7,531 nt of DNA from NCBI GenBank assembly GCA_045531685.1, contig JAZSEL010000112.1, positions 1 to 7,531 on the forward strand, in the 5' to 3' direction. The notes under the pieces were generated by a model, which did not search any database, had not been told where the DNA came from, and was given only the letters and a program-made list of their open reading frames with translations. Of the stretch, positions 5,759 through 7,531 are shown piece by piece. Origin of the DNA: RGIG8767 sp045531685 (GTDB lineage: Bacteria > Bacillota > Clostridia > Lachnospirales > Lachnospiraceae). The first letter of the stretch is position 1. Every line of letters starts with the position of its first letter. Position numbers and translations under genes: made by a program.

Positions 5759-7013
5759 ACTGAATAACAAAGGTTTTTCCTTGCTTGAGGTACTGGTAGC
5801 TGTGATTATTTTAAGCCTTGTGTCCATTCCTATTATCCGTTCTTTTGCAACGGTGGCAAAGACCAATGCGGATGCCAAAATCCTTCTTCGGGCTACGGAC
5901 GGGGCAGAAAATGTGATGGAAAATCTGGAGTACCGGACCTTGGAGGAACTTTCCGAGCGCTATGATATCAGTGACCAGAATACAGTTACTGTGGGTGCAG
6001 ACGGGAAGTATTCCATAACGATAAAAGACATTGCGGATATGCCGGTAAAGCTTCCGGACGGTTATTATTTTACCATTGAGGCAGACCCGACCAAGTACCC
6101 CAATGCCAATGCGCTGAATATTGCGGATGTGAAGTCCATGTCCGTATCCGATTCGGCGGTGTATGAGATGTCGCCTTTATATGATGTGGGCATTTACGAG
6201 ACTTTTGACAGATGGAATCTGGAAGCCAATGATGACAGACCAACTCATTATCAGAGGGTGAATGCCGATTATTTTAAGAAAAATCTTACCCGGACCATAG
6301 AGGTGACAATCGACAAACAAGGAACCGCTACGGATGAAGCGGGAGACGAGGTGGATTTGGTAACGGTAAAATTGAATATCCGTTACTATTTCCGTAATAA
6401 GAATCAGTACAAAAATTATCTTCCAAACGAACAGAAAGAATATGTGGAAACCACAAGGGAGCTCTATAACAATCTAAGCACCAAGATGCCCCTTTCCGGT
6501 ATTTTTATTCTGTATCAGCCAAGGTATTTGGCAACGGCAAGCGGCAATACGGATAATATTATTATCAATAATCCGGATAATGTAAAAGCCAATGTCCTGA
6601 TATCGGCACAGTGGGGAGCCTCGGATGCGACTACTTATAAGAATCAGTATTTTAACGCGGTAACGGGACCAAATGTTACTGTGATTGAAAATCCTTCCGG
6701 TGGAGTAGCCGGGGCTACGGGAGCGGTTACGCTTTTTACCAATTTATCAAGCGGAGCACCGTACAGTTCACTTTCGGACGGAGAGGGAAATATTACGGAT
6801 GGTAAAATCCTTTGCAACCTTACCTACCAAAATCCGGCAGGAAGCGCCAAGATAAAAGGAAAAGATGCCCTTACGGCATTGGATGGCAGGGACTTGGATG
6901 GCAAGGCACTCATTGCAAAAAGTACCAAGAATCGTATCTATAAGGTGACAGTAACCGTAGTGGACGATAAAGGGAATACTTTTGTGGAATTGGATGGAAC
7001 AAAATTAGAATGA
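5718..7013 (+). CDS. pilV: Large PilV/GspI-like minor prepilin with extended C-terminal domain
   Basis: A 431-residue prepilin-like protein. Residues NNKG-FSLLEVLVAVIIL (from N16) give a prepilin peptidase site between G19 and F20, with Glu at mature position 5 and a hydrophobic helix to about residue 40. SLLEVLVA is typical of the PilV/GspI minor pilins. The region to about 230 could be the pilin fold, with strands such as LTRTIEVTID (190-199) and DLVTVKLNIRYYF (213-225). Residues about 231-431 form an extra Asn-, Gly- and Thr-rich, apparently beta-rich domain (FILYQPRY, ANVLISAQ, IYKVTVTVVDD) that I do not recognise. Most PilV or GspI proteins are under 200 residues, so this is unusually large. 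A tip or adhesin-like role is inference. The start is the ATG pair at 5718/5721, giving a leader of 18 or 19 residues. The stop overlaps the next start as ATGA. Confidence 0.85.
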   Translation: MMYSTQSMEMQETKLNNKGFSLLEVLVAVIILSLVSIPIIRSFATVAKTNADAKILLRATDGAENVMENLEYRTLEELSERYDISDQNTVTVGADGKYSITIKDIADMPVKLPDGYYFTIEADPTKYPNANALNIADVKSMSVSDSAVYEMSPLYDVGIYETFDRWNLEANDDRPTHYQRVNADYFKKNLTRTIEVTIDKQGTATDEAGDEVDLVTVKLNIRYYFRNKNQYKNYLPNEQKEYVETTRELYNNLSTKMPLSGIFILYQPRYLATASGNTDNIIINNPDNVKANVLISAQWGASDATTYKNQYFNAVTGPNVTVIENPSGGVAGATGAVTLFTNLSSGAPYSSLSDGEGNITDGKILCNLTYQNPAGSAKIKGKDALTALDGRDLDGKALIAKSTKNRIYKVTVTVVDDKGNTFVELDGTKLE

Positions 7014-7531
7014 AAAAAGACAAGCTTTTTTTCAAACTGAATAATAAGGGAGCATCCCTTGTCATGGTCATTATCGTGATTGGTTTTATCGGGATTTTGG
7101 CAGGTGTCGTGATGATGTCTTCCTTAGTGAACTATAAGATGAAACGTGTCAATGTGTATGCCAAAGACACGTTTTATTCTGCTGAGCAGGTTTTGGATGA
7201 GATTAATATTGGCTTGCAGCGGTGTATCTCTGACTCCATGAGTGCTGCGTACATGGAGGTTATGGAGCATTACAGCGAGTATTCCGTGCAGAAGAAGCGT
7301 TCGGTGCTGCAGACCAATTACTATGAACGCATGTGGGATAAGCTTCAGGCAGGTGGCAGTAATCAGTATTATGATGTGTCCGTGCTGGAGGGCTTTTTAA
7401 AAGACTCTACTCTGTGGCAGGGAGATGAAACCACAGGCTACGGAGCCATTGTGCGTGCGGTAAATGCAGCAGGCGATTTGGATATGGAAGGCAGTATGAC
7501 TACCTTTGATAACGGAATCGTGTTAAAGAAT
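7010..7531 (+). CDS. Minor prepilin-like protein lacking Glu5 (PilX/GspK-like), 3' truncated
   Basis: An open frame of 174 codons running to the window edge, starting at the ATG of an ATGA overlap with the PilV-like stop. The N-terminus is basic and contains KLNNKG followed by ASLVMVIIVIGFIGILAG, a prepilin-type cleavage site between G14 and A15 and a membrane helix to about residue 37. Mature position 5 is Met19, not Glu, and position 1 is Ala, not Phe. This pattern is seen in the PilX N-terminal and GspK groups, whose members cap the tip of pili or pseudopili. The remainder is helical and charged up to about 112, with one Cys (C72), then a Gly-, Tyr- and Asp-containing stretch. I cannot assign the globular domain. 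The ribosome binding site is weak (GGATGGA, 6992-6998), so translation probably depends on coupling to the upstream gene. Confidence 0.8.
   Translation, partial: MKKDKLFFKLNNKGASLVMVIIVIGFIGILAGVVMMSSLVNYKMKRVNVYAKDTFYSAEQVLDEINIGLQRCISDSMSAAYMEVMEHYSEYSVQKKRSVLQTNYYERMWDKLQAGGSNQYYDVSVLEGFLKDSTLWQGDETTGYGAIVRAVNAAGDLDMEGSMTTFDNGIVLKN
7011..7034 (+). promoter_or_regulatory. A/U hairpin over the stop-start junction of the last two genes
   Basis: TGAAAAAAG (7011-7019) can pair with CTTTTTTTCA (7025-7034), a 9-bp stem with one extra T, around the loop ACAAG. It covers most of the start codon of the last gene. Because the stem is mostly A-U it is weak, but it could keep independent initiation low until a ribosome finishing the upstream gene opens it. 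The role is inference. Confidence 0.35.

Noticed and set aside
5378..5878. A 166-codon open frame on the minus strand
   Set aside because: It lies antisense to the pilO-like and PilV-like genes, has no clear ribosome binding site, and its translation shows no recognisable domain. Both sense genes have coherent family features.
1..7531. Type II secretion system instead of type IV pilus
   Set aside because: PilM, PilN and PilO-like genes with no outer-membrane or GspD/GspC components, and the Gram-positive style of the locus, fit a T4P better. The GspI/GspK resemblance of the minor pilins is shared by both systems.

Overview
The window is one uninterrupted, plus-strand block of a type IV pilus (T4P) assembly operon. 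It most likely comes from a Gram-positive Clostridia-type bacterium, plausibly of the Lachnospiraceae, but that placement is inference. Supporting it are moderate-to-low GC, strong AGGAG-type ribosome binding sites, and the gene order with a fused PilM-PilN protein. The visible part shows no outer-membrane genes such as pilP or pilQ, which fits a single-membrane cell. The genus cannot be fixed from the sequence.

Layout: (1) 1-673, the C-terminal part of the extension ATPase PilB, cut by the window edge. (2) 697-1911, the inner-membrane platform protein PilC. (3) 1988-2413, a small major-type prepilin, set off by a hairpin upstream and a weaker stem-loop downstream, with codon use unlike its neighbours. 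(4) 2510-3265, the prepilin peptidase PilD with both catalytic aspartates and a four-cysteine zinc site. (5) 3359-5035, a PilM actin-like domain joined through one membrane helix to a PilN-like domain. (6) 5039-5758, a PilO-like protein. (7) 5718-7013, a large PilV-like minor prepilin that starts inside the pilO-like gene. (8) 7010 to the window end, a second minor prepilin-like protein lacking the usual Glu5, truncated by the window edge.

How it works together: PilD cleaves the leader peptides of the three prepilin-like proteins. PilB powers subunit addition on the PilC platform. PilMN and PilO form the membrane alignment/stator complex. The major pilin builds the fibre, and the two minor pilins probably prime assembly or sit at the tip. 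No retraction ATPase (PilT) lies between pilB and pilC, nor anywhere else in the window.

Intergenic gaps are short (none above 100 bases). No mobile element, RNA gene, CRISPR array or convincing promoter was found. The most unusual items are the PilM-PilN fusion with an altered nucleotide-binding motif and no recognisable PilN docking peptide, a perfect 24-bp palindrome inside pilD, an 18-bp palindrome inside pilMN, the hairpin before the pilin, the oversized PilV-like protein, and a hairpin over the start of the last gene. The system is a recognisable T4P machine, not a wholly new one.
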